Part shown: one piece after another, positions 7,483 to 15,137 of the stretch | Layout of the letters: every line of letters begins with the position of its first letter | Position numbering within the stretch: position 1 is the first letter of the stretch | Source: CAYSTL01 sp964516805 | GTDB lineage: Archaea; Thermoplasmatota; Thermoplasmata; Halarchaeoplasmatales; Halarchaeoplasmataceae | Direction: 5' to 3' | DNA: 15,900 nucleotides | Assembly: GCA_964516805.1 (NCBI GenBank) | Contig: CAZEXI010000051.1 | Coordinates: forward strand, 1-15,900 | Notes under the pieces: model-generated | The model's input: the letters and a program-made list of their open reading frames with translations, nothing else | The model's database searches: none | Told to the model about the DNA's origin: nothing | Program-made: the position numbers and the translations under genes

Positions 7483-8844
7483 ATGAGTGAAAAAATAATA
7501 GTTATAGGTAGTGGACCAGGAGGATATCACGCAGCTGTGATGGGAGCAAAAAATGGTCTAGATGTTACGGTGATAGAAAAGGGCGATATTGGAGGGGTTT
7601 GTACAAACAGAGGTTGTATACCATCAAAGGCATTGTTATCTATTGCTGAGAAAATAGATGATATTAAAGGAGCCAAAAGAGACGGTATATCTGCAGATAT
7701 CCAAGATATAGATTTTAAAAGAGTGATGTCTAAAAAAGATAGAGCAGTAAAGATGTCTCGAAAAGGTATAGAACAACTTTTCGAGGAAAACGATATTAAA
7801 GTTATAAAGGACGAGGCATCGCTTGTCGAGTCTAATAAAGTGGAATTATCAGATGGTGAAGTTTTAGAAGCAGATTATGTAATAGTTGCTACTGGATCGA
7901 AACCCATCTCACTTCCGAATATCGAATTCGATGAGGAAAATGTTCTTTCAAGTAAAGGTGCGTTAAATCTTAAAGAGGTACCCGATTCAATACTTGTTAT
8001 TGGAGGCGGGTACATAGGTCTAGAGATGGCATTCATATATTCTTCCTTAGGGGCGAAAGTTACAATCGTTGAATTATTGGATAGTCTTATTCCGAACATG
8101 GATACAGACCTACAAGACGTAGCTCAAAAGATGATGAAAAGAAAAAGAATCAATATATATACAGAATCTAAAGTGACTGACCTTGAACAAACTGGAACGA
8201 TTAAAGCCAAAATAGAAGGAGAAACTGAAAAAGAGATCGAAGTGGATAAGGTATTATTATCAGTAGGTAGGAAACCTACACCTCCAGAAACAGATTTGGA
8301 CATAATAGGAGATAACGATGAAATAATTACAGATGACAAAATGAAAACAAAATTCGATGATCTATATGCTATAGGGGATGTTACAGGTAAATCAATGCTG
8401 GCCCATTCTGCTTTTAAACACTCTGAGATAGTCATTAATGAGATCCTAGGAAACAATCCTGAAGGTTTCTCAAATTACGATGTTCCAGCCGGTGTTTACA
8501 CACATCCAGAATTGGCGAGTGTAGGTATGACGGAAAAAGAAGCAAAGGAAGAATATGATGACATCAATATAGGTGATTTTCCTATATCTGCCACTGGTAG
8601 AGGATCATCAACAGGAAAAAGGATGGGTTTGGCTAAGGTTATAACTAATAAAGACGGTGAATTGATAGGAGTTCATTTAGCATGCCCAGGAGCTACTGAT
8701 ATTATCATGGAAGCAGCTGTCGCTTTAGGTGAAAAATTAACTGCTGAGGAATTAGCAGAGATTATACATCCTCATCCTACTTACTCCGAGGCAATAAAAG
8801 AGGCTGCAGAAAATACATTCGGTGAAAGCATACACTCTCACTAA
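7483..8844 (+). CDS. lpdA: Dihydrolipoyl dehydrogenase-type FAD disulfide oxidoreductase
   Basis: 453 residues. Reoxidises dihydrolipoyl groups of 2-oxoacid dehydrogenase or glycine-cleavage complexes with NAD+. Seen: N-terminal FAD motif VIGSGPGGYHAA (7-18), redox disulfide in GGVCTNRGCIPSK (Cys40, Cys45), NAD motif IGGGYIGLEMA in the middle, second FAD motif AIGDVTGKSMLAHSA, and a C-terminal dimer domain with the catalytic pair in HPHPTYSE (His431, Glu436). The CxxxxC and HxxxxE pairs are those of lipoamide dehydrogenase rather than mercuric reductase; no N-terminal lipoyl or heavy-metal domain is fused. ATG 7483 has the AAGGTGAT ribosome binding site. No E1, E2, lipoyl protein or lipoate ligase gene lies in the window, so its partner complex is unknown. 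It is followed by T-rich sequence and is probably monocistronic. Confidence 0.92.
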   Translation: MSEKIIVIGSGPGGYHAAVMGAKNGLDVTVIEKGDIGGVCTNRGCIPSKALLSIAEKIDDIKGAKRDGISADIQDIDFKRVMSKKDRAVKMSRKGIEQLFEENDIKVIKDEASLVESNKVELSDGEVLEADYVIVATGSKPISLPNIEFDEENVLSSKGALNLKEVPDSILVIGGGYIGLEMAFIYSSLGAKVTIVELLDSLIPNMDTDLQDVAQKMMKRKRINIYTESKVTDLEQTGTIKAKIEGETEKEIEVDKVLLSVGRKPTPPETDLDIIGDNDEIITDDKMKTKFDDLYAIGDVTGKSMLAHSAFKHSEIVINEILGNNPEGFSNYDVPAGVYTHPELASVGMTEKEAKEEYDDINIGDFPISATGRGSSTGKRMGLAKVITNKDGELIGVHLACPGATDIIMEAAVALGEKLTAEELAEIIHPHPTYSEAIKEAAENTFGESIHSH

Positions 8845-8846
8845 AC

Positions 8847-8889
8847 TCTTTCTTTTAAATCATATATCTAGCAAAATAATCTTTTTTTA
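8847..8889 (+). terminator. T-rich terminator region after lpdA
   Basis: CTCTTTCTTTT begins three bases after the lpdA stop and a second T7 run lies at 8882-8888, with no hairpin. The 182-base gap 8845-9026 otherwise holds AT-rich sequence and the presumed promoter of the next gene (TATA-like TTTAATATA at 8992-9000, or an element further upstream; I cannot decide). Confidence 0.5.
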
Positions 8890-9026
8890 TTTATTAAATA
8901 TTACATAAAAATTAAATAGGATTGAAATCAATATAAGTTTAGGATATACCACGACAAATATCATAATTAAACAAAACTTAATGGAAATTAATTTAATATA
9001 GTAACCCAATAAGGAAGGTAGATAAG

Positions 9027-12000
9027 ATGGGATCACCTGAAAAATTCAATCCTTCAAAGATCGAATCGGAAGCCAATCAGTATTGGTCATCAAATGATAT
9101 ACCTAAAAAAGTTAAAGAATCTAGAAGAGGGGGAAGAAACTATTATTTGATCAGATACCCAGATCTTATTGATGGTGAACCAAAATGGCAGGATATATAC
9201 AGAAATATAATCAGCGATGTTTGGGCCAGATTTCAAAGTATGAGAAACTATAATGTTAAATCTTCATTCGGTTTAGATCCTCTTAATTTTGATCTCGAAA
9301 ATCACATTTTACAGAAAAAGCAGATGGGTGAATTTGATGATGTTTCTGATATGGATAAGACTATCGAAACGATTATAGATCAAATAGATAAGAGAGAAAA
9401 TAATAATAAAAACGAGTTAATCAATTATGGTTTATGGTACATAGATGATGATATATATTCTACCAATAATAAAGAGTTCTTAGATTCCATCTGGTGGACT
9501 TTTAAAGAGATATACGAGAACAATTTAGTAGAAAAAAGGAAAGAGCCAGTGCTTTGGTGTCCAGAATGTAACATCCCTATCTCAAGTTTGGAGATTGATC
9601 TAAAAGAAGATGTAGTGGAAAAGGCCATCATCAAAGTACCAATCGATGAAAACAAAGAACGCTACTTACTAGTTGAAGTTTCGAACAGTTGGACAATCCC
9701 GTCTAGTCCATCTTTGATTGTTAACCCAAACGAAGAGTATAGTGTAGTCAAATACAAAAATGACGGAAAATTCGAACAAGTTGTCGTTCTGGATGAAAAG
9801 GTTGAAGAGGTAATGGAAAAGGGTAATATTGAAAAGTATAAAATCACTAACTCCGTTTATGGATCTAAACTGGAAGATATGAATTATGTGTACCCACTTA
9901 TGAACAAGGTACCATATCACAAAAACCTAGAAGGTGAACATGTACACACAGTAATTTCGTCTGAGAAAATAGAACCTAAAGGAACTGGTATTTTCTTCTT
10001 TACACCATCTCACGATAAGGTTCATTGGAAAATAGCCCTTAAAAAGAATATAGATCCTTACACCCCGGTAGAATATACTGGAAAATATGATTCTGATCTA
10101 AGAAAAACTAAGTATTCTGGTTTCCCAGCAACGAACAGTGACTCGATGATACTTAACGATCTAGAGTCACAAGATAACTTATTTTCTAGGATAGTTGAAG
10201 ATAGTAAAGTAAAGCACTGTTCGTACTGCTCAAATAAGTTATTAAGCATGCCAAGAGAAGAATTGTTCTTTAGATCATCTGACTTAGAAGAAGAGATAAA
10301 AAGAGATTTCAACAGAATTCACTGGATACCTAAACAAAAAGAATTCAAAGAAGAAGATATAGAAAACCTACAATTGGATGATTGGGACATATCTAGAGAA
10401 GGTGACATTGGAATACCAGTCCCATTATGGAAATGTAAATGTGGTAACCGATTTATACCTGAAGACAGGGTTGATCTTTCTAATATATCTGAGTATGATA
10501 AAAGAAAATATCCATATTCTCTCCTTTTAGAAGATTTAGAGATTGAGTGTGAAGAATGTGGTAGAAAAATGAATAGAATAAAGAAGGTATTTAATCCACT
10601 TTTTGTAAGCAGTGCTTCACCTTGGGCTCAATTAAACTATCCTCAAGATCAATATGGTTATCAGTCATGGTGGCCAGGAAAAATTTTATTCTCTCAATCA
10701 AGTTTGGAGTATACCGACCTATTTAAGGCAAATATATCTTTATCAAAACCGATATTCGATGAAATTAGTGTAGAAAGTATGTTCATCCACGGAAACTTAG
10801 AAACTGAGTTTGATAAATTTCCTTCTGACAAACTTAGTGAGATAGGATACGATAGTTTAAGATTAAAACTCTTATCGAATAACCCACCATGGGACGATAG
10901 AAATATAAATGAAGATGATTTAAACAAACCTGTAAAGCTTGTTAGAGTTTTCTGGAACATTTATAATTACACCATCAATAAAATGAAAAATAATGATTTT
11001 GAACCCAATGATGTAACTCTCGAATATTTACAACAATATATGCCACCTGAAGATGAATGGCTTTTATCTAGATTAGAATCTGTTAAAAAAGAGATGAAAA
11101 ATTCATTAATAGATTCAAGATTCGACAAAGCAATTTCAATACTAGAAGAGTTTGTAATAAAAGACATTGGTCAATGGTATACAAGCGTCTCGAGAGCTAG
11201 AATAAAAAATGAGGAAGAAAAAAATAAACAATCGATGATGAAAGTACTTTATGAAACACTTTTAACAATCTGTAAACTATCTACACCGCTGATCCCTCAT
11301 ACCTCTGAAATGATCTATAAAGATCTTAAAGGAGATAAAGAGTCAGTCTTTATGAATAAATGGCCTACTACAAACAAACTTCTCCGAAACGAAGAAGTTG
11401 AGAATGAGATGAGTATTATAAAGGATATAGTGGACCAAATAATCGATTATAAAAGACAATCCGATCTTCCTCTCAAATGGCCATTAAAAAGGATTATCGT
11501 GGATTGTCAGGAAGAAGGCTATTCAGATCTTATAATTAAGTTCGCTCATTTTCTCATCAATAAAAGCAAGATTAAAGATATTGATTTGGTCGAGGCTGGA
11601 GAAGAGTGGCACGAAATGAACCTCAAAGCTATACCTAATAAAAACGCAATCGGACAAACTTATCAACAATGGGAAAGTAGGATTGCTATATTGCTAAGAC
11701 AAAGACCACCTGAAGAGATACGAATAGGTATCGATAACGGAGAATATACAATTGGTATTGAAGGTCAGATAGTTGAGATTACCCCAGATATGGTTACATT
11801 TGAAACTGAGCTTCCTGAAGGTTTTCATGAATTGGATTTCAATGGATTTAAAGTGTACTTAGATCTGGAAATAACTGATGATGTTTGGGAAGAAGAAATG
11901 GCCAAAGAGATAATTTTGAGATTAAAAAGCATGAAACAAGAATTCACGTTAAAAGAAAATGACGAGATCGAGGTTTACATCGATGGATCTGATGATGTAA

Positions 12001-12953
12001 TCCAAGCAGTAGAAAGAAATAGAGAAAAGATAAACAATGAATTGGACATAAGAAAACTTCACTTAAAGGATGAAGAGATGGAAGATGCTGAATATGTTCT
12101 AGAATGGGACATACACGATGAATCAGTTTATCTTGGAATGACTCCTTTGTACAAAAGTAACGTGTTAGAGATATTCAAACTTATACCTGGCATGGATGAA
12201 GAATTAGCTGAAGAACTGTATGATAAAGGTTACACCTCTCTAGAAGCTCTTGAAAGAGCATCCGCAGCAGATATATCAGAAATACCAAATATTAAAAGAA
12301 GTCTAGCAAGGAGAATTGTTCACGTAGTTAGAGAAGAAAAAGAAGACCTTATCCATGTTGGAGAAGAAGTAGAAAAAGAAGAGGTGTCAGTGGAAGAAAA
12401 AGGAGCCAAGATGAAAGAACCCCACAGAGGTCCAACCATGGAAACTGAAGGTGAAGAAACTGAAGTAGAATCCAAAGAAGTAGAGATGCCTGAAGGAATC
12501 ATGAAAAGCTCAACTTACCTCGCTTTAGAAAAAAATTCTGACAACTCTTTCAAACTATTCAAACAGATAATCGACACAGGGATGGAAGGCTTGTGTGTGA
12601 CCAGAGATTATCCAGAAAAAGTCAAGAAAAAATATGGTCTTGAAAATGTTTCAATGATATGGTTATCCAATGTAGACAGAAAGGATGTTATAAGACCGAA
12701 GAACTTAGAGAAATTCAGCTTGAAATTAGAGAAGTTTTTGACTGAAAAGGGTGGAGTAATATTACTAAATGGATTGGAATATCTGATTACAAACAACGAA
12801 TTCAGAACAGTTCTACACTTAATACAATCAATAAAAGACCAGGTTGCAATTAACGACTCGATATTGATGATTCCTGTTAATCCAACCACGCTAGAAGAAC
12901 ATCAACTAGATCTTCTTGAAAGTGAAGTAGACGATATCTTAGAAAATAGTTAA
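9027..12953 (+). CDS. IleRS-derived pseudoenzyme fused to helix-hairpin-helix and DUF835 domains
   Basis: 1308 residues; ATG preceded by GGAAGGTAGAT at 9013-9023. Residues 1-1035 follow archaeal isoleucyl-tRNA synthetase end to end: N-terminal KFNPSKIESEANQYWSSNDI (6-25), Rossmann halves, CP1 editing-domain scaffold (about 190-430), Cys clusters (178/181; 398/401; 470/472 with 508/511), WDISREGDIGIPVPLW (453-468), anticodon-binding domain (about 630-780) and C-terminal domain (LKWPLKR 816-822, then FNGFKVYLDLEIT 938-950). The catalytic signatures are gone: HIGH aligns with KWQD (53-56), GWDTHGLP with GLDPLNFD (82-89), and the KMSKS loop is deleted between HGN (588-590) and GYDSLRL (607-613). 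The editing site is also altered (VSNSWT at 218-223; TPSHDKVH at 326-333). Residues 1041-1103 are a helix-hairpin-helix domain, 1104-1157 an acidic linker, 1158-1305 DUF835. It cannot plausibly charge tRNA by the class I mechanism. A tRNA- or nucleic-acid-binding regulatory role is inference. The ORF is intact, so not decay. Confidence 0.9.
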   Translation: MGSPEKFNPSKIESEANQYWSSNDIPKKVKESRRGGRNYYLIRYPDLIDGEPKWQDIYRNIISDVWARFQSMRNYNVKSSFGLDPLNFDLENHILQKKQMGEFDDVSDMDKTIETIIDQIDKRENNNKNELINYGLWYIDDDIYSTNNKEFLDSIWWTFKEIYENNLVEKRKEPVLWCPECNIPISSLEIDLKEDVVEKAIIKVPIDENKERYLLVEVSNSWTIPSSPSLIVNPNEEYSVVKYKNDGKFEQVVVLDEKVEEVMEKGNIEKYKITNSVYGSKLEDMNYVYPLMNKVPYHKNLEGEHVHTVISSEKIEPKGTGIFFFTPSHDKVHWKIALKKNIDPYTPVEYTGKYDSDLRKTKYSGFPATNSDSMILNDLESQDNLFSRIVEDSKVKHCSYCSNKLLSMPREELFFRSSDLEEEIKRDFNRIHWIPKQKEFKEEDIENLQLDDWDISREGDIGIPVPLWKCKCGNRFIPEDRVDLSNISEYDKRKYPYSLLLEDLEIECEECGRKMNRIKKVFNPLFVSSASPWAQLNYPQDQYGYQSWWPGKILFSQSSLEYTDLFKANISLSKPIFDEISVESMFIHGNLETEFDKFPSDKLSEIGYDSLRLKLLSNNPPWDDRNINEDDLNKPVKLVRVFWNIYNYTINKMKNNDFEPNDVTLEYLQQYMPPEDEWLLSRLESVKKEMKNSLIDSRFDKAISILEEFVIKDIGQWYTSVSRARIKNEEEKNKQSMMKVLYETLLTICKLSTPLIPHTSEMIYKDLKGDKESVFMNKWPTTNKLLRNEEVENEMSIIKDIVDQIIDYKRQSDLPLKWPLKRIIVDCQEEGYSDLIIKFAHFLINKSKIKDIDLVEAGEEWHEMNLKAIPNKNAIGQTYQQWESRIAILLRQRPPEEIRIGIDNGEYTIGIEGQIVEITPDMVTFETELPEGFHELDFNGFKVYLDLEITDDVWEEEMAKEIILRLKSMKQEFTLKENDEIEVYIDGSDDVIQAVERNREKINNELDIRKLHLKDEEMEDAEYVLEWDIHDESVYLGMTPLYKSNVLEIFKLIPGMDEELAEELYDKGYTSLEALERASAADISEIPNIKRSLARRIVHVVREEKEDLIHVGEEVEKEEVSVEEKGAKMKEPHRGPTMETEGEETEVESKEVEMPEGIMKSSTYLALEKNSDNSFKLFKQIIDTGMEGLCVTRDYPEKVKKKYGLENVSMIWLSNVDRKDVIRPKNLEKFSLKLEKFLTEKGGVILLNGLEYLITNNEFRTVLHLIQSIKDQVAINDSILMIPVNPTTLEEHQLDLLESEVDDILENS
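9183..9194 (+). other. Position of the lost HIGH motif in the IleRS-like protein
   Basis: Ungapped alignment around GEPKWQDIYRNIISDVWARF (residues 50-69) with the archaeal IleRS segment ending in KDVYIRYKRMRGYNV puts K53-W54-Q55-D56 exactly at HIGH. Neither His nor Gly of the ATP-binding motif is present. Confidence 0.85.
10788..10850 (+). other. Position of the deleted KMSKS loop in the IleRS-like protein
   Basis: In active IleRS about ten more residues, containing KMSKS, lie between the VLxHG strand and the YGxDALRL helix. Here HGNLETEFDKFPSDKLSEIG leads directly into YDSLRL, with no KMSKS-like lysine pair followed by a serine. Confidence 0.8.
12147..12335 (+). other. Helix-hairpin-helix domain within the IleRS-like fusion
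   Basis: Residues 1041-1103 contain two helix-hairpin-helix-like units, LIPGMDEELAEELYDKGY (1052-1069) and ISEIPNIKRSLARRIVHVV (1083-1101), joined by SLEALERASAAD. This is the layout of non-specific nucleic-acid-binding or protein-interaction HhH domains. It is not part of any standard IleRS. Confidence 0.75.
12498..12941 (+). other. DUF835 domain at the C terminus of the IleRS-like fusion
   Basis: Residues 1158-1305 show the DUF835 landmarks I recognise: STYLALEKN, GMEGLCVTRDYPEKVKKKYG (1185-1204), MIWLSNVDR (1210-1218), GGVILLNGLEYLITNNEF (1242-1259) and SILMIPVNPTTLEEHQLDLL (1278-1297). From memory, DUF835 is widespread in Thermococci and Thermoplasmata, often in proteins that look like signal transducers; its biochemical role is unknown to me. 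A preceding acidic linker (1104-1157) suggests a flexible tether. Confidence 0.8.
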
Positions 12954-12961
12954 ACAAAAAA

Positions 12962-12975
12962 CCTTTATTTTTTTA
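12962..12975 (+). terminator. Oligo-T terminator after the IleRS-like gene
   Basis: CCTTTATTTTTTTA starts eight bases after the stop codon, with no hairpin. Only 41 bases separate this stop from the panE ATG, so read-through into panE is also possible. Confidence 0.45.
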
Positions 12976-12994
12976 ATTTCAATATGTGAGAAAT

Positions 12995-13888
12995 ATGAAA
13001 ATAGGTATTATAGGTTCCGGTGCATTAGGGACCTTTCTTGGCGGTGTTCTAAGCAAATATAATGACGTTATTTTGATCGGGAAACACGAAAAAGATTTAA
13101 CACAAATTGAGATCAGCGGGAAGACAAATATTATTGTAGATATTAAATTTTCAACAGATCACAGTAGAATCAAAGATCGTGAATTGATAATAATCTGCAC
13201 TAAATCGTATGATACTAGACAAGCTATAGAGGAAATAAGTCCCTATATCCAGGATTCATGTATGGTTTTATCCTTACAAAATGGACTAGATAATGAGAAG
13301 ATAATCTCAGACTATGTAAAACAAGATAATGTTATTGGCGGTACAACTGGGATAGGGATAACTTATATTGAACAAGGCAAAGTTATGCACGCTGGCGAAG
13401 GAAAGACTATTATCGGTAGATATCGTAATAAAAATGATAATAAAATCTATGAGGTCAGTGATATCTTAAAAGAATCTGGGTTGGATGTTTCTGTCTCAGA
13501 AAAAATTTACAGCCATATCTGGAAAAAGGTGATTATTAATTCTGCTATCAACCCAATCACAGCTTTAACAGGTCTTAAAAACGGCGCTTTGATCGAAAAT
13601 GATAATTTACGATATTTACTAAAGAACGTTTGTATAGAAAGCACAAAAATAGCTACAAGAGAAGTAGAATTACCTAAAGAAAATATGGTTAAAGAAACTG
13701 AAAACATAGCAAAACTGACTTCAGAAAATAAATCAAGTATGCTTCAAGATATAGAAAACAAACATAAAACCGAAATAGAATGCATAAATGGAGCCATCGT
13801 ATTTATTGGCAAAAAATTTGATATAGAAACTCCATATAATCAAACTCTCTACAGTCTAATTAAAGGTAAAGAAAAAAAGTATCTTTAA
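12995..13888 (+). CDS. panE: 2-dehydropantoate 2-reductase (ketopantoate reductase)
   Basis: 297 residues from ATG 12995; a GTG at 12986 would add three residues but lies outside the usual family start. Reduces ketopantoate to pantoate with NAD(P)H in the pathway to pantothenate and CoA. Seen: dinucleotide-binding GSGALGTFLGG at the N terminus, ICTKSYDTRQA, the LQNGLDNE loop (conserved Asn), GGTTGIGITYIEQGKVMHAGEG, the catalytic-Lys region WKKVIINSAINPITALTG, and SSMLQDIENKHKTEIECINGAIV with its conserved Glu and Asn. Length is normal and all expected catalytic residues appear. Weak GTGAG ribosome binding site. Its stop codon overlaps the stop of the convergent methylthiotransferase gene. Archaeal homologs are known to be feedback-controlled by CoA; whether this one is cannot be seen. 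Confidence 0.92.
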   Translation: MKIGIIGSGALGTFLGGVLSKYNDVILIGKHEKDLTQIEISGKTNIIVDIKFSTDHSRIKDRELIIICTKSYDTRQAIEEISPYIQDSCMVLSLQNGLDNEKIISDYVKQDNVIGGTTGIGITYIEQGKVMHAGEGKTIIGRYRNKNDNKIYEVSDILKESGLDVSVSEKIYSHIWKKVIINSAINPITALTGLKNGALIENDNLRYLLKNVCIESTKIATREVELPKENMVKETENIAKLTSENKSSMLQDIENKHKTEIECINGAIVFIGKKFDIETPYNQTLYSLIKGKEKKYL

Positions 13889-13898
13889 TCTATTTTTT
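13872..13898. terminator. Bidirectional oligo-T termination signals across the panE/methylthiotransferase junction
   Basis: A7 at 13872-13878 inside the end of panE reads as T7 just beyond the minus-strand gene's stop. T6 at 13893-13898 inside the end of the minus-strand gene lies five bases beyond the panE stop. Each gene's terminator is thus carried in the other's coding end. Confidence 0.4.
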
Positions 13899-15087
13899 CT
13901 CCTACCAAGTAAACATCGTCATAATCCGTGATCTTAACTTCTATTCTTTTCCCGATCAGATCTTTTGGTGCATCCTTCAGAACTACGACTTTGTAGTTAT
14001 CCATCCTACCTTTTAATGAGTTACCTTTTCCTTGTTCAAGAACTAAAATGTTCTCCCTTCTTCCCAAGTATTCATTATTGTTTTCTCTGCTTATCTTGAA
14101 TCTGAGATCTGTTAATTTTTTAGATCTATTTTTCTTTTCTAAAGACTGAACCTTATCATTCATATCACAGGCTTCAGTTCCTGGTCTAGGACTGAATCTA
14201 GTCACATTAACGATGTCGGGTTTTGATTTTTTTAAAACCTGTATAGTTTTATTGAAATCCTCTTCAGTTTCACCTGGAAAACCTACTATGATATCTGTAG
14301 ATAACGTTAAATCAGGTATTTCCTCTCTAAAATCATTCACAATAGATTTCCACTCAGAAACTGTATATTTTCGATTCATTCTCTTAAGTACTTCATCTGA
14401 ACCTGATTGTAATGGTAAATGCAGAAAATTATAGGTCTTCTTATTTTTATAAGCTTGAATTATCTCGTCTTCTATAGGGTTGGCTGTATCAGGATTCATC
14501 ATCCCAACTCTTATTCTAAAATTACCATCAATCGATGCTAATTCGTTCAACAATTCTGGTAAACTCGAATCTATATCAATTCCGTATGATGCTGTATCCT
14601 GGCACGATAATCTTATTTCCTTGACTGATCTCTCCAATAAACTCCTAAACCTTTCCTTTATTTTATTGATTGAACGACTTTTTAGTTCTCCTCTAGCTAG
14701 TTTTGTAATACAATATGTGCAGTTACCGAAACAGCCAGTAGATATCGGTATGACTCCAATGTTAGATTCTCTTTGAGCTCTAGTCATCTCCATATCACCT
14801 GGCTTTATCAACTCTGCGTTTGGACATCTATTAGTTATCTCTGCTTTATCTGTTGTAGTCAAACAGCCAGTCACTATCAATTCTGAACATTTGCTTTTTA
14901 GCTCATCTATACGCCTTTTCATCCTTTCTTCTGTTTTTTTGATTACAACACAGGTCCCAATGATAGCTAAATCTGCTTCTAAAGCATCGTTTACTCTGGT
15001 GTGACCATTTTTGTCATATGTTTCAGCGATCATCTCTGTTTCACCCTGATTAAGGGTGCAACCATAAGATTCTACATAATACTTCAT
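13885..15087 (-). CDS. tRNA t6A37 methylthiotransferase, archaeal/eukaryotic CDKAL1 (e-MtaB) type
   Basis: 400 residues from ATG 15087 (MKYYVESYGC), which matches the usual family start and has GGGG closely upstream. ATG 15096 adds three residues, and an ATG at 15183 would overlap the upstream gene. This radical-SAM enzyme adds a methylthio group to t6A at position 37 of ANN-decoding tRNAs. Seen: auxiliary [4Fe-4S] ligands Cys10 (YGC), Cys46 (GTC) and Cys75 (GC); radical-SAM triad Cys119/Cys123/Cys126 in GCFGNCTYC; LSCQDTASYGID; LHLPLQSGSDEVLKRMNRKY; DIIVGFPGETEEDF; and a C-terminal TRAM RNA-binding domain (about 340-400, GRMDNYKVV through VYLVGEKI). YGCTLNQGE and TRAM length favour the archaeal/eukaryotic branch over bacterial MiaB. 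It is 50 bases downstream of the MATE gene. Confidence 0.92.
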   Translation of the reverse strand: MKYYVESYGCTLNQGETEMIAETYDKNGHTRVNDALEADLAIIGTCVVIKKTEERMKRRIDELKSKCSELIVTGCLTTTDKAEITNRCPNAELIKPGDMEMTRAQRESNIGVIPISTGCFGNCTYCITKLARGELKSRSINKIKERFRSLLERSVKEIRLSCQDTASYGIDIDSSLPELLNELASIDGNFRIRVGMMNPDTANPIEDEIIQAYKNKKTYNFLHLPLQSGSDEVLKRMNRKYTVSEWKSIVNDFREEIPDLTLSTDIIVGFPGETEEDFNKTIQVLKKSKPDIVNVTRFSPRPGTEACDMNDKVQSLEKKNRSKKLTDLRFKISRENNNEYLGRRENILVLEQGKGNSLKGRMDNYKVVVLKDAPKDLIGKRIEVKITDYDDVYLVGEKID

Positions 15088-15137
15088 CTGCCCCATATTT
15101 TGATGGTCTATTATTTTAGTCTTTAGGTGTATAGTCT

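Noticed and set aside
9425..12889. Several antisense open frames of 60-110 codons opposite the IleRS-like gene
   Set aside because: They mirror the codon pattern of the sense gene, have no recognisable domain or ribosome binding site, and are scattered in phase with it.
9027..12953. Calling this gene a functional isoleucyl-tRNA synthetase (ileS)
   Set aside because: HIGH and KMSKS, both needed for class I aminoacyl-adenylate formation, are absent, although the overall alignment is clear.
9027..12953. Calling the IleRS-like gene a pseudogene
   Set aside because: There is no frameshift or stop in 1308 codons, Cys clusters and fold residues are kept, and new domains are fused in frame.
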